A stretch of DNA of 64,000 nucleotides from Pelomyxa schiedti (GCA_020536535.1 JAHLWZ010000582.1:1-64000); one strand, 5' to 3'. Positions 44,188-57,147 are shown, counted from the stretch's first letter. Program-made: numbers and translations. Notes: generated by a model not told the origin, from the letters alone.

Positions 44188-45792
44188 ATGGCGTCACCGG
44201 CCCCCATGCCTCCGCGACGACCTCGAGAAACCGTGGTGCGGCGCACCCTGCCCTACGCCAGCGACCCGGCCTTCCGCTCCAAGAACGTGAGCGCCCTGGG
44301 GGTCATGCGGGTCGGCAAGCTCCTGGAGCACCTGGACGCGCTGGCCGCCCTCGTGGCCCACCGCTACGCCGCGTGGCCAGCCCCCGCCCCGCCGCCACCG
44401 GCCGCTGTCCCGGTCTCGCCGGCCACAGCCACCACGGCGGACTCTGCCTCGGACTCGGCGGCGGCCAGCCCGCCACCGTCGCGGCCCGCGTCGCCGGTCT
44501 CGGCGCTGGAGGCAGCGAGCGTGGCCACGGCGGCCGTGGACCGCATCATCGTGCCTATGGACTTCACGCGGGTCACCAGGGACGTGGTGCTCGAGGGGCG
44601 GGTCACGTGGGTCGGAAGGACGTCGATGGAGGTGATGATCGACGCGAGGCTGAGCGGCTACGGCGAGCTGGGAGAAGGCGGCGCCGCAATTGTGGGATCA
44701 TCACCGTCATCATCTTCCCCGTCGCAGCCGAGACTAGTGGCGATGTTTGTGTTCGTTGCAAAGGACATTGTCACACGGAAGCCTGTGGCTATTTCACCCC
44801 TCGTTCCTGAGACTGCTGAGGAGATTAGATGGAATGAAGACGCGGCTAGTGAGTCCTATTTTTGCAATTGCATTAAAGTTGGATGGGAGTCCATTCCACC
44901 TTCGTTTTTGTTTTCTTTATGTGGGTACCCCACTTTTGCTCTCAGTGTTTCTCTTGTAATTGGTGAATTGTTGACCTTACCACATCACAGAGAGACAACA
45001 GCAGAGGAGGAAGAGGGTGGAGGAATCCTTAACAAACAAGCCTCCCACCGCTGAGGAGTGGGAATCTATTCACTCGTTTTTTGTAGAGGCCAACCAGCCA
45101 GCTAAGCTTCACCCGCCGCGGCCATCAATAACAATTGCGAAAACTGAATTCAACAATCTCGTGTATATGCACCCACAGGTGAGTCTAGTGGTTGCATATT
45201 CCATTTCAACTTAATCATAATTCTTCAGAAACGCAATGCAAATCAAACAATCTTTGGTGGATTTCTTATGAGACTGGCTTTTGAACTGGCTTGGGTGACT
45301 GTGCATGTGAGTGATTCTTGATCAGATTGTATTAGGTATAACAGCACACAGTTGGTGTACAAAGAAGAACCAAGATTCCTGAGCGTTGACGACCTCAACT
45401 TCTTGAGACCCGTACAAGTTGGCTCAGTTGTTACGCTTCGCTCCCGCATTGTTTATTCTGAAGAAAACACTGTGCATGTAACAGTTGACACCCGAGTCCA
45501 CCAACCAAAATCTGAGAGCCAGCTGACCTGTGTCTCTCACCTCACTTTTGCAGTCCCTCACACTGATATGTTCCTGGTTGTGCAGCCTGAAACATATGAA
45601 GAGGCAATGCTATTCCTGGAAGCCAAACGGCGGCACACATCCCATACACAGGTTTCTTGATATTATATCATATCATAAACGGACTCTCACACTCCTTAGG
45701 TGGTGATCACTGACCAGGCTACGGATTCCCCTGACTTTGGTCCTCTTGTTGGGATTCCAGCTCAGGTAGCCAAGAGCCTTTCTGCCCTGTGA
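44188..45792 (+). CDS. ACOT9-type acyl-CoA thioesterase (double hotdog)
   Basis: The enzyme hydrolyses acyl-CoA to free acid and CoA. The start MASPAPMPPRRPRETVVRRT is followed by KNVSALGVMRVGKLLEHLDA, a Pro/Ala spacer, and the first hotdog half (RIIVPMDFTRVTRDVVLEG, TWVGRTSMEVMIDARL, LVAMFVFVAKDIVTRKPV). After short introns the second half reads NLVYMHPQKRNANQTIFGGF, LMRLAFELAWVTVH, RFLSVDDLNFLRPVQVGSVV, NTVHVTVDTRVHQP and LTCVSHLTFAVP. The FGGFLMR segment is the hallmark of the family. It ends VAKSLSAL at 45,790. Family members are often mitochondrial; no clear targeting peptide is visible. The first exon is unusually GC-rich. Confidence 0.9.
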
Positions 45793-45906
45793 TCCAATTA
45801 CCTAAACAAGAAAAACGCCTGATCACTTTCATCTGGAAGTTGCTTCTCCAAAAGTTCAAAACTTTCTGAACTTCCAAGTAGTTGAGGTGTGCTGTGCGAC
45901 AAAACA

Positions 45907-48900
45907 ATGACGTCGAGGGGAAACGCAAACGCAGGGCGTGCCCCTTTCATTGCAGTTGCTATTTTGATTGGATGGGCGGCTGTTGTGGCGGTGTCCGAGG
46001 AGACAGTGACGTCACTCACGTCGTGGAGGATGGTGGCGGCGACAGAGACTGGCGGGGCCACCGGTGGGCAGATATCCACGCCGGGGTTTGATGACAGCGG
46101 GTGGTATGACGTCACTGTGCCCTGCACTGTTTTGGGTGGATTATTGCAGGTCCGAAAATATACACAAAAATTAAGTTTCCTCCCTTCACAGAGACCCACA
46201 TTTTGTGACTGAGAGTTTTCATTCACTCTACGACTATTACCCTTTTTGGATTCATCTTTAATTACCTTGTATGTTTCCTACTTGGATTGCACAGAACGGG
46301 GTGTATGAAGACCCATTTTATGGCATTAACTTGCAGTCAATCTCATCAGAACCCTTCAATTCCACCACGTGGTGGTATCGCACCGAGTTTTCAACAACTA
46401 GTGATCTGGCTGGTGAACAATTGACTGTGCTATTCAAAGGGTACAAACAACATAAATGATGGCATCTTAGTTAACAAACTCCATCTCAACAGTATTAACT
46501 ACCGGGCCAATGTATGGGTCAACGGGATTCAGATCGGCAAGGAGGAGGACATTGTGGGGACTTTTAGGTGGTTCTCGTTTGACATCACCTCATATGCTCT
46601 TGTTCCGGGGACCAACTCGTTGGCCGTGGAAATATACAAACCTGAAGACGTTTCCATAGGTTCCTCAACTTCAACGGATCTAGCAATTTCCTTTGTTGAT
46701 TGGTCACCTGAGCCTCCTGATGGTTCGATTCATTTTGTGAAGCATTTGAGTGACCGTGCACCCAGGTAACATGGGTTTATGGCAAGAAGTAGTTTTCCAG
46801 AAAAAATCTGGGCCAGTTGCTATTGCCTATCCTCAAGTATCAGCTGAACTCGGTTATGGGACAAATAACACAGTGACTTCTGCAAGTGTTACAATTCTGT
46901 TGGAGTTGCACAACTATGGTCCTGTGGCCAAGTCGGGCACTGTCTTTGCTTCAATTCCACAATCGGGGACAGTTTCACAAACTGTCTCTGTCTCTGCCTA
47001 CTCCGATTTGCAAGTGATTTTTACTCCCGATCTGTTGCGTGACTTCCTTTTTCAGTGTCCTTGGTTTATTTTACCCACAAGTAGATTCCCGACCCTCGTG
47101 ATCTCCAATCCAGAGTTATGGTGGCCATGGCAAATGGGTGCACAGACACTACAAACGCTTACAGCTTCGTTTGTCATAGGGTGAACTACCTTAAACCTTT
47201 GCTTTTTGTTGTCTTATTGTAGTAGAGCTCAGGTATCTGATAGCCTCACAACTCAGTTTGGTCTTCGCCAAGTGACTTCAGAGCTCATTGATGGCAACCG
47301 TTTATTCACGTATGACCTCATTGCATGATTCACACTTAAAGGAAACAGGGTGAATGGAAAACCTATTCTGATTCGAGGCGGAGGATTTACACCTGACCTA
47401 TTTCAACGAGTCAATTCAGCACGGCAAGAAACCGAGATGACGTATTTGGTAAGAGCTCTCCNNNNNNNNNNNNNNNNNNNNNNNNNNNNNNNNNNNNNNN
47501 NNNNNNNNNNNNNNNNNNNNNNNNNNNNNNNNNNNNNNNNNNNNNNNNNNNNNNNNNNNNNCCCCCCCCCCCCCCCCCCCCCCCCATATATATATATCCC
47601 CCCCGCTCTGCTGACTAATTAGTTTTCAGCGAGACATGTACATGAATACAATACGACTTGAAGGGAAAATGGAAAATGATCACTTTTTTGACTTGGCTGA
47701 CCAGTATGGAATGCTAGTAATGCCTGGGTGGTGCTGTTGTGTAAGGTTTCATAAACTGGGAAACCTCTTATGAAAAATAGGATGCGTGGCAGCATTGGGA
47801 TCTCTGGGGAGACGAAGAGCATTTTGTGGCACAGGAATCCACAAGATCGCAAGTACGGCGTCTTAGGATTCATCCTTCTATTTTTGTATTCTTGTACGGT
47901 ATGCACTACTACTTTTCTGTGCAGTTATATTCATATTTCTCTAGGATCTGACCAATCTCCACCTTTGAGCGTTGAAGAGGAATTCCTTGCTGTTTTTGAT
48001 GAAGAAATGTGGGTATTACCAACACTTGCCTCTGCAGCTGACACAACATCGATAGTGACAGGGCGAACTGGGGTGTGTAACTCTCCATAGAATCTTTTTG
48101 TACTCAAACACACAGGTAAAAATGACAGGGCCCTACTCGTGGGTTCCACCGAATTACTGGCTGACTGATGACGGAAAATATGGCGGGGCGTGGGGATTTT
48201 TCACTGAAGGAGGGCCTGGTGAGGCTCCACTAACCTATGAGAGCCTTGCTAGGTACTTCTTTGAGACTGATTCACTTAATAACATTTTTGTGCAGAACAC
48301 TACCTGAAGAACACCAATGGCCCATAGACAGCTGGTGGGACTACCACACCTCGACAGGAACAATTGGGGATCTGAGTGATTTCACTCCCCCTCTCAATGG
48401 TATTTTGTTTGGTGCTAAGTGCTTCTAAGCAATGTTTACAGCGCGCTATGGGACAACAAAGAACGCTGTGGATTATTCCTATACCTCCCAGGTTGCCAAC
48501 TATGAAGGATTGCGGGCTCTGTTCGAAGGTTACTCACGGAATAAGTATACAGCCACTGGTGTCATACAATGGATGCAAAATAATCCCTGGTTTATTTTCA
48601 GCCATTCCATGCTCTATCTGATTTTCTTTTTTTTTTCTTCCCTTCATTAATAAAACCAATTCAGGATATCTTTCAAATGGCACTTGTATGTCCCTGATTA
48701 TCGTTGGCTTCTAATTGATATTTGAAAGTTATGACTACTTCCTTGTCCAAGGTGGGGGCTACTTCGGTTCAAAGAAAAGTTGCGAGGTATCCGACCTTCT
48801 GTGTGCTTTTTCTCATGCTATTTACGCAGCCACTTCACATCATGTATGCTTATGATGACAACAGCATTTATGTTGTCAACAGTCTCTACACTGCGTATAC

Positions 48901-49630
48901 AGATGTACTTCAAGCCTCAGTGCAAGTCATTTTGTTGAACGGAACTGTATCATATTCTACCTCGGTTACTGTACCCTCTGTGGAAGCCGACAGCGCCATT
49001 AAAATATTTTCCAATGTACCCAGTGTACCATCAGGAGTAACCGGGGTATACTTTTTGAGGCTAATGCTTAAAAAAAGTGCAGAAGTGGTGTCCGACAACT
49101 TATATTGGCTGTCAACACAACAAGGTAATAAGTATATTCCCAATCTCGCGGTAACAGACTCCACAGACATCCTTGCATGGAAACTCACCATGTGGTACCG
49201 TACACCTTGCAGTCAATGGGCTGACTTTACAAATCTCCGTACATTACCTGTGATAAATTTGAAGGTATGGAGAAAGCCCATCCTTCCCATCATTTGACTT
49301 GATGAGGTTACCACAACAACCCAAGTCAGCGATGACAAAGCTCTGACCACTGTGACCGTAGCCAATCCTACTAGCTATGTATGTACATGCCACATAAACA
49401 CAGCTTCGAATATCCCCTAAGCTGTGCCTGCTCAGGTTGCTTTCTTTGTGCGCGCCATCCTACAGTGCTCTGGTGTGGATGTAGTTCCCGTTTTGTGGAG
49501 TGACAACTATGTGACTCTAATGCCCAACGAGGCCCAGACACTCACAGCATCATGCCTGTCCTCGCAACTCTCTGCCTGCCAAAACACACCCACCATCTCC
49601 ACGGAATCCTTTAATAACAATGCCCGTTGA
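45907..49630 (+). CDS. Secreted GH2 exo-beta-D-glucosaminidase-like enzyme
   Basis: The signal peptide (APFIAVAILIGWAAVVAV) and WRMVAATETGG, WYDVTVPCTVLGGLLQNGVY show the sugar-binding domain of this GH2 branch. Next come VWVNGIQIGKEEDIVGTFRW, MGLWQEVVFQKKSGPVAI, NPELWWPWQMGAQTLQTL and ILIRGGGFTPDLFQR. After the assembly gap: RDMYMNTIRLEGKMENDHFF, FVFLYGSDQSPP (acid/base Asp, as in CsxA) and GAWGFFTEGGPGEAP (nucleophile Glu). C-terminal beta domains run to TGA at 49,628. It should release glucosamine from the non-reducing end of chitosan oligomers. The gap removes an internal exon part. About 15 short introns. Confidence 0.88.
47462..47585. other. Assembly gap (100 N) with poly-C edge
   Basis: Exactly 100 N from 47,462 to 47,561, then 24 C, then an AT dinucleotide run and more C. 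The round N number marks a scaffold join, and the poly-C is probably low-quality sequence. It falls inside the GH2 gene between the QETEMTYL exon and the RDMYMNTIRL exon. Confidence 0.95.
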
Positions 49631-49882
49631 AGTGGGTACTTTTAAATTTCCCTTTCTGTTATTCAATGCAGACAAACTAGAAGAAAAGATGAAAATAAAC
49701 CAGAACTCAAAAGATATATTTTGAACAACGTACAAACTCAAAAGAAAAAAGAGCAGAGTAAATGAAGAGCTGAATCCCCTTTTTTTTTTTCCTTCCAAAA
49801 AAAAAAAAACGACAGCAGAAGCATCTCGGATCAAGCAGAAGGCGCTCAAGCCAAGGTGTTCCACATCAAGAGAGCACACACC

Positions 49883-52090
49883 TTAATTAACTGATGGGGC
49901 CGGAACCACAGCGGGGGCTGTGGCTGCTGCTGGCGTTGTTGTTTGCTGTGCGGGTGTGGGTGTGGCGGGTGATGCTGTTGGTGTTGCTGTGGCTGGCTTG
50001 GGGGCTGGTTTGCTGGATCCGGGCTTGGGGTGTGATGCGGCATGTGGTACTGTCTCCTTCAGGGACGGGAAGGACTCGGGCTTGGGCACTTCGGGGATGA
50101 TCTTCTCCTTCTTGGGTGCTTCCTCCTTGGGTCTCCTGTCCATCCTGGGTGGTCGGCGGGATGCTTGAGCCGCATCGGTGGGTGCGGGCTTGCCTGGAAC
50201 GGCAGTCTCGGGGGTGGCACCCTTGGGGAACATCCTTGGGGGGCGTTCGCGCTCCTTAAGCACCACCTTGATGCCCAAGTCAGCAATAAGTTGTTTGGTG
50301 GTCTCCGCTGTGAGTTTTCCTGGTTTCTTCTTCTTCTCCGTTTTCACTGGCTTCTCGGCCTTCTTAGGCTCTGCTGGAGTGGCGGCAGCGGGGGTGGCTG
50401 TGGCATCGCCAGCTTTCTCCTTGTCTTTGGCATCTTCTGCTGCTTTTGGTTTCTCGACCTTCTTCTTTTTGGGTACCGCAACTTTTTCCTCGACCTTCAC
50501 GGTATTGTTGGCTCCATGAACCACGATTAAAGTGGGAACACTCTGAAGAAAAAATTGGTTCAACACGCAGTGAAAGGGGAAAAAAACCTTGTCCTTTGTG
50601 TCGGGCTGCTTCAATTTCCTCCTCAGGGGCTCTGATGCCCATTGAGAAGCATCCTCACCATCTCCTGACTTCCTTGGAACAGCCTTGATCAGAACGGGGG
50701 CAGGCTTCATCCTCTTTTCCTTCAAGAATTCCTCCAGGGTTTTGGGGTTCTACAAAGAAATCTTATTTCACCACCTGGTAGAAGAAAAAATACCTCAGGC
50801 ATAACAAACTCGATCTCTTCCTGGCTCTTGGTAATGGCAGAAGCAGCGTTCTTTGCGGCAATGCGGGGCAATGCGACAGGTACTTTCTTCTCGGGCTTCT
50901 TCTCGGCGTTGTCTGTCTTTTTCTCCTCAGTCTTGGCGGGAGCAGGTTCCTCTGCACCCTCTTCACCTTCTGCTGGACTGCAAAGACAATCAAAATCCTA
51001 TTCTACGCAACGTAAGTACACACGCTTCAGCTTCCTCTGTCTTTTCCGTTACTGGGCCGGTGACTTCAAGAGTAACAGGGGCACTAAGACCATAAGTAAT
51101 TATAAACGTTATCAAAAACTCACGTGAGAGCGGGAGGAGCAATCACAGGCTTGGGGATCTCCCTGTTGTTAGAGTGAATAAAATTAAAAGAAACAAAAAT
51201 AATAAGGACATACTTAGGAGGCTCTGGGGTGGTGATGGGGGCGGGTTCACCCTTCTTGAAGATTGTGACTGCACGTATATTGTAAGGATAAACTGAGACT
51301 CGAACGAATAAAGAAACCTTTAGGTTTGGGACCAGCTGGTGTAGTAGAAGCGGGAGCTGCCGCAGTGGGTGCACCACCAAAACCAAGGGGAACAGGCCCT
51401 TTAGCACCAGGACCTGCAGTGGTCATAACTGGTTCGGTCTTCACAGGCTCCTTTTTCTCGGGCTCTGCTTTCTTCTCGGGCTCGGGCTTTTTCTCTGGCT
51501 CAGCTGTCTTTTCAGCAGCCTTGCCCTTCTTGGCATTCTTCTTAGGCTTATCACCTGTTTTGGGTTCCTCCTTGGGTTTTTCTTCTGTTGCCTTTGCTGC
51601 CTTCTCGCCTTTCTTTGTTTTTTTCTCTGCGGGGGCTTCTACTTTCGGTGCTTCAGGGGCCTTAGCTGTTTCTTCTTTAGCTGCCTCTGGTTTGGCTTCT
51701 GGGGTCTTGGCGGTCTTGGATTTTCCTTCCTTCTTAGCCTTCTCTTTCTCGGCTTCTTTCTTCTTTAGAGAGGCAACGCGTTCTTTTGGAGGCAATGAGT
51801 GACCACCAAGGGGGTAAAACCATACAAAAAAAAACCGCGGCACAAGAAATAAGAACGTTGTAAAACACAAGATTTTAACGAAAGGCAGGGAAAGAAAAAA
51901 AAAAGGAAAAAACCGAAAGCGTGACGTTACGCATTGTAAGTGCAAAAAAAAAAAAAGAAAAAAAAAGCGTATGAGGTGGGTGTGACTGACTTTGCTTGGA
52001 CTTTTGCTGGCCCAACGCTCTGGACTTCGCCGTTTCCACGATGTTGTCTGCATCGGCTGTGCCTAGCACAGCAAAGGGGTTTGCTTGCAT
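49883..52090 (-). CDS. SERBP1/Stm1-like ribosome-associated protein
   Basis: The start MQANPFAVLGTADADNIVET at 52,090 matches the Stm1/SERBP1 N-terminus (ANPFxxLG). A long Lys/Glu/Ala/Pro-rich, low-complexity body follows over about seven introns. The landmark SQEEIEFVMPENPKTLEEFL, continuing KEKRMKPAP, matches the HABP4/PAI-RBP1 family (EEIEF...LTLEEYLAEKR). Near the end, ERPPRMFPKG, RRPPRMDRRP and ESFPSLKE are Arg/Gly/Pro-type RNA-binding and SFPSL-type signatures. The stop is at 49,883. Such proteins lie in the ribosome mRNA channel and stabilise inactive ribosomes. The call rests on two short conserved blocks plus composition. Confidence 0.72.
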
Positions 52091-52397
52091 CTTGTCCTTA
52101 CGACACTACTACGGGCACCGCCGACGGGCGCGTGGGGTGAAAGATGGGAAAAAGTTGTGAAATTCTGAAACAATCGAAGGGGAAAAAAAAAGACACGAGG
52201 CGCAGGGGAATTGCAATTGATCTTTGACATGTTTGACATCACTCTGTATTTTTAGACTCGGAGATACGGCGAGATACCGGCGCTTAAAATGAAGCAAATT
52301 TTAAGGGAACCTGCTTAAAATAGACGAGTCGAGTTTTAAAATTTAGAAACAACGTGTTTTTTCCAAACGACATAAATTAATGTTATGTAAGAGACAA
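52091..52397. other. Intergenic stretch with no supported gene
   Basis: About 307 bases between two minus-strand genes, AT-rich, with only short shadow frames. It should hold the promoter of the SERBP1-like gene and the 3' flank of the membrane protein gene. Confidence 0.4.
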
Positions 52398-54577
52398 TCA
52401 CTTGTGTCCGGATTTTCTTTTAGCTTTCTGTCCAAGAAGAGCTTGTTTGTCTTCTTCAACACTGAGAATATGTGTGAGATACAACAAAATATAAGTGGAA
52501 TGTGCATACTGTTGGATGGAGGATGCATCAGAGTAGTAGCCTATTGTGGGACACGTTAACAAGAAGAACCACAGGAGTATTACATACTGGTTGTGTATGA
52601 AGAACCAGTGTCTTCAGAGGAGTTATTTCCACAGTTTGCCAACTGTGAGTGACTAAGCTTACAAGCAATATGGAATTTGGTACCTCAACATCATAGTCGT
52701 GGAAAGGTTCCTCTGGTGGAAGCTTTGGGGCAACACGAACCATAAGCAAGTATCTCTGAGTGAACCAATACCATGTCAAAAGGAACAAGACGATTGTGAA
52801 ATTGGTGACCAAGTCAACGTCTTGAAACCACGTTGGTGCGGCTGGCGTAACTCCAAACTGAGTGTACACGAGATGGAAAAGTAAAAAGTCTAAAATGGAT
52901 ACTCCCGCAATCTTGCGAAGTTTGTAAGAAAAGATTTATAAAGGAGGAGGAGATGTACGAAGAAATAAGCGAAAATAGCATGAGCGGTTTTACTGGAAAA
53001 AAGAGTTTTGAAGGTATCCCCATATAATCCAAAACAAACAGCGGGTGCAAGGGGGTAGGAGCCACAGGTAGTACAAAAGTGCCAAATATCGGCTGGTTTC
53101 TATCATAAAGATTTCAGTGGATTTTAGAGTCGAGTTCCATACTCCTTGCGGCCAACAAGAGCTTGCAATGAAGTATATAATTAAAGTAGCCGAAGTCGCA
53201 TTAAACCACCATGCACCGGTCATAATCAGACCCTTAGAATATGGATGAACACTGGAATGTAGTTTTAAAAAAAAAGTCACAAAAAGAGGAGATACAAAGT
53301 GACAGTTTCCCAGAAGGGCTTTGTCCAAAGACCAGCAGATAATTGAGTTACAATAGCCATCTGAGTAACAGCAAGGTACCATTGCAACAATATCCAGTCC
53401 GGATTGGTTCTACCCAGACCACATATCAAAACGACAACAAGGAACCAGACAAGCCAAGAAAAGCTATACCTACAGAGAGTTGATATTTTTTTTAAACATG
53501 TTAAAATGGTTACCAAAAAATTCCACGTAGGTGGAGGGTTTTCGAGAATAGAGCAGGGTTTTTCACAGACGGCCATTTGGTGAACTGTACTGGACCCCAG
53601 CAAGTGTCCTCCCAAGCACCGCAAAAGAAGCCTCTAGTCTAAATTAATTGAGAAGGAATCCCGAGAACTTACGTAATAATGAAGCTGATGTGAGCTGTGA
53701 CCAGTCTCTTAGTTTCCTTGAAATACATGCTAAGTACTGCATTGTGCAGGAACCACATGACGATTGTAACAATAAATATGATAATCTTTGTTTGGTGCAT
53801 TAGTTTCTCTAGAAAACCCTTTTTTGACACACATAGCGATCCATCCCTTTAACGCTAGGTTCTGGGGTTGCCTGCGGAACACTTGGATAGAAATGCACTT
53901 GGTATATTGAAAACTAGTTGGAGAATCAATCGGCGATGACTTATAACAAAATCAAGTACCAAGATGTAATAGCCCATAAGTGGTACATACATTACCCCGA
54001 ACCAGGCCCCATTTTTATAACGCCAGGCCCAAGCAATTATTAGCATTGCTAAGAAGGTGATAAGTAGAGGTTATGAAGAAAAGTAGTTATTTCTGTATGT
54101 GACAAAAAAAAAAAAAAAAAAAAAAAGTAGAGAGTTAGTCCTACAAAGGATTGTAGAGATTAGCAGTGGAAGCATCCATGTTCTATTGCCCCACCGCAGC
54201 TGCCAAGTTGGTGCAGGACCAGGACGAGGAAGTTGAGAAACTGCAGGAAGTACAGTTGCAGGAATCGAGTGGCCCGAGACCTCGATTTTGGGGGCAGTGT
54301 TCGTCATTAAGGGAGCCGCGAGGCGAGAGCCGGAGCTGGACCCGGATTTACTGGAGCCTCCCGAGGACTTTGCTTTCGTCATTATGGTATCTGTTTGGGG
54401 AGCGTCAGGGAGGGCAGACAGCGCTGCCATTGACGACGCCGAGGCAGGGATGCCGCGGGCTGGAGGGGCACTGCTGGTTGCGATTATGGGAGGAACCGAT
54501 GTGGCGGGAGCGACGACGATGGCATCGTTTGGGGGAAGCTGCGGGGGTTCTATGGAATCCAGTACGCGGTGGGCCAT
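52398..54577 (-). CDS. Polytopic membrane protein with disordered N-terminus
   Basis: The first in-frame Met, MAHRVLDSIEPPQLPPNDAI at 54,577, begins a Ser/Ala/Pro-rich cytosolic leader of about 130 residues. A junction across the long poly-T tract links TWMLPLLISTIL to MLIIAWAWRYKNGAWFGVMY. More helices follow: VPLMGYYILVLDFVISH, KIIIFIVTIVMWFLHNAVLS, FSWLVWFLVVVLICGLG, DWILLQWYLAVTQMAIVTQL, FNATSATLIIYFIASSCWPQ, YLALLYYLWLLPP and FTIVLFLLTWYWFTQRYLLM. The C-terminal tail is EEDKQALLGQKAKRKSGHK, ending at 52,398 with a dilysine-like KSGHK. About nine helices and many Trp. I cannot assign a family. Confidence 0.65.
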
Positions 54578-54895
54578 TTGTTTGCCCTTTTCTGTGGTAT
54601 TGGCTGGTGTTGTTGTGTTTCTTGATTTGTTGTTTTTTGTTCGTTCCAGCAAAACGGTTGTGTTATCCTCGGAAAGAGCAAATCTAGACTGTTCCCAGAA
54701 GCCTTTTTTGCCTAACCACTAAGATTGGATCATCCATTTATAAACTCTCACTCCCCTGTCACTACTACTCTCCCGGGCTCCTCAGCCCACCATTTTTCTG
54801 CGCCACTAGTAGCCCATTCAAAGTGAAAAACAATCCACGGCGTTCCACTGCGGCAAGGACTTGCCCGTAGAAACGAAAAAAAAGGAAAAAAACCA
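54578..54895. promoter_or_regulatory. Divergent intergenic region, 318 bases
   Basis: This separates the minus-strand membrane protein start from the plus-strand RhoGAP start. No further coding signal is supported. Both promoters should be here. Confidence 0.4.
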
Positions 54896-57067
54896 ATGAG
54901 GAAGTTCATCACAGGCAACAAGACCACACAGCCACAATCAGCGGCATCCACAGCCGCAGAAAGAGCTCCAACGGGATGTGCATCGTGCACCGCAACCACC
55001 ACCAGCGGGCACCAAGTTGGCGTGTTCGGGGGCACACTGGAGGGCGCAATGCGCTGGGGTGGAGGGATTATGGGAGAAGGGTGCAGCGGAGCTGGGAAAC
55101 GCGACCACGATCGCGATTACGGCAACGAGGACGAGGACGAGGACGAGGGAGTGCCTGCTGTGGTATCTTTGACTGTGGGAATTCTGCGCCATCGTGGTAC
55201 TGGGACCAGGATATGGTCATTGTCTATTTCGGTGGTTGGTTGTAGTGACGACTTGTACTTGTGGGTTTTGGTTCTGGTTTTGGTCTTCGTATCGTCATTC
55301 TGAACAAAAACAAAACAAACAAACAAACAAACAAACAAACAAACAAAAAAAAAAGGACTTGATGAGGAAGGGCTATTTCGAGTCTGTGGTAATGCAGCAT
55401 TGATGCGTAAGATGCAAGAATTCTTTCAAGGTATTCACTTCTTTTCTCTGGCAGATTATTCATATCAATCAAGATCCAAACACATATAAACTCAGCAATG
55501 AAGCGCAACGGGCACGCCTTGATAAAATAGTTGGCCATGACGTGCATTCACTAGCCGGAGTTTTGAAAAAGTTGGTTATTCACTTCTACTGCCAGTACTC
55601 ACTTCCAAAGGTTTCTTCGTGATCTTGCCAGTCCTATAGTTCCTGAGGGTCTTTATAACGCATTTATCTTAGCTGGGGGTATAGCACCAACAAATGTGCA
55701 CTTAATTAATCGAAAGTGTCATAAATTCAGAAATCACTGACCTATACGAAAAAAGGGTATGTATGCGTCTTCTTGTCAAGGCCCTCCCTGAGTTGAACAG
55801 GTTGTTTCTTCAGCTTTTTCTGCCTATACTCATTGCCTCAGGAAATTGATGCACTATATGGTCAAGTTTCTGAGGGATGTGGCGGCGCACTGTGAGGTGG
55901 TTCCTATATATCACGGTTTCCACTTAAACTTTCACAGAAAAATAGAATGACCTCAGAAAACCTGGCCATTGTCTTTGGGCCAAGTCTCCTTCCAGGTCCA
56001 GCAGACAAAGCTCTTTTACATGTCAACAAACTACCGGTTGTTATTCGCAGTTTTATTGATGATTACCAGGTCCTCTTTGAAGTAAGTGCTTTAAATATTT
56101 TTTGTGGCTGAAATCCACCCAGGGCCAAGTTATAACCCCACCATATTCTTTACCCATTTTTGTAACACCACCATCCACTCCCCTCAAACCGCCTCCCTCT
56201 CTTAATGCAGCAGGGAAGGATTCCAAGATTACACAAACAGCTGTGCGTGTCCTAAATAATTTTCTCCATTCCTAATTCCTTAAACAAAGACCCCCACATC
56301 AAATAAAAAACGAAAAACCAACCAAGGGGGAGCATGCCCTTGTACACCACCTTTCGGTTTATCTGATCCTCCTATACCTCCTCCAGAAACTCCAAAAGTT
56401 CACATAAGGCCCCCACACCACCGGCACAGGCATCACAACTCTCAAACTGGCGATACCAAAGTTGACCCTATCAAAAGAATGATGGATTCACTCACGGTCC
56501 CTTCTTCTTGCCATTTCCAATTCCTTATGGTACCCAGGAAGCTGGACTGCAGTGTCCTGTAATAGGGCCGCCTCCTAAAGATGTCACTGCCATAAATCAG
56601 ATGAAGAAAGATCTGAAAACAACAATAATAGCTTGGGAGACCTATTTCCGGACTCACCAAGGAAGAGATGTGTGCCCAACACAGATGCCCTGTTCTTAGT
56701 TATCAGAATTACCGTACTAACATTTCACAAGCCTGCCACAAGGGATAGAGAAAAAGTGAAACCTCTTTATGCACAGTACTTCCAAATAAAAGCGGCTCTC
56801 CTACACAACACCACACAGCACACCCCTTCAAAAAGAGAAGAAAAACCTTCCGTTCCAACTCCATCCCACACAGTCCCTTCTTTTCCAGAATCACCATCCA
56901 TCATTCACCTACAAATGAAGAAACCATCGGCATTGGGTCGTACACCCACCAAGAATACACCAAAAAGGCTTCCTGGCACTCCTTTTAGGTTAGGATTTTA
57001 TCCCTCTATTACTATCACTAACATTATCACAAGACATGCACACAGGCGTTCGTCCCTTGGACTTTGA
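54896..57067 (+). CDS. RhoGAP protein with FAM13-like C-terminal segment
   Basis: The start is MRKFITGNKTTQPQSAASTA. An acid-rich stretch (NEDEDEDEGVPAVVSLTVG) leads into a RhoGAP domain. The Arg finger is in GLFRVCGNAALMRKMQEFF; further blocks are NTYKLSNEAQRARLDKIVGH, DVHSLAGVLKKFLRDLASPI, LVKALPELNR, MTSENLAIVFGPSLLPG and LPVVIRSFIDDYQVLFE. After a Pro/His-rich linker, a conserved block (INQMKKDLKTTIIAWETYFR, REKVKPLYAQYFQIKAALL) resembles the C-terminal region of FAM13 and related RhoGAPs. The stop is at 57,065. It should stimulate GTP hydrolysis by a Rho/Rac protein. The first long intron contains an AAAC microsatellite. Confidence 0.88.
55311..55346 (+). repeat. (AAAC)n microsatellite within a RhoGAP intron
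   Basis: About eight tandem CAAA/AAAC units followed by a poly-A run just before the acceptor (AAAAAAAAG) of the exon starting GACTTGATGAGG. Confidence 0.9.
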
Positions 57068-57147
57068 ATTTTTTTATGTAAAAAAAGAGGAAAAAATTTT
57101 CTGCTTGTACAGTTGTTTTACTACACAAAGCCAGACAATAAATGAAT

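Noticed and set aside
44364-44606. Minus-strand Ala/Gly-rich frame
   Set aside because: Shadow of the GC-rich first exon of the ACOT9-type thioesterase.
47562-47622. Poly-C and AT run read as a natural repeat
   Set aside because: It abuts a 100-N scaffold gap and has no counterpart elsewhere, so a sequencing or assembly artefact is more likely.
54166-54722. Two overlapping plus-strand frames of 144-173 codons
   Set aside because: They lie opposite the Ser/Ala/Pro-rich leader of the minus-strand membrane protein, which continues through a junction into helices. They are shadows.
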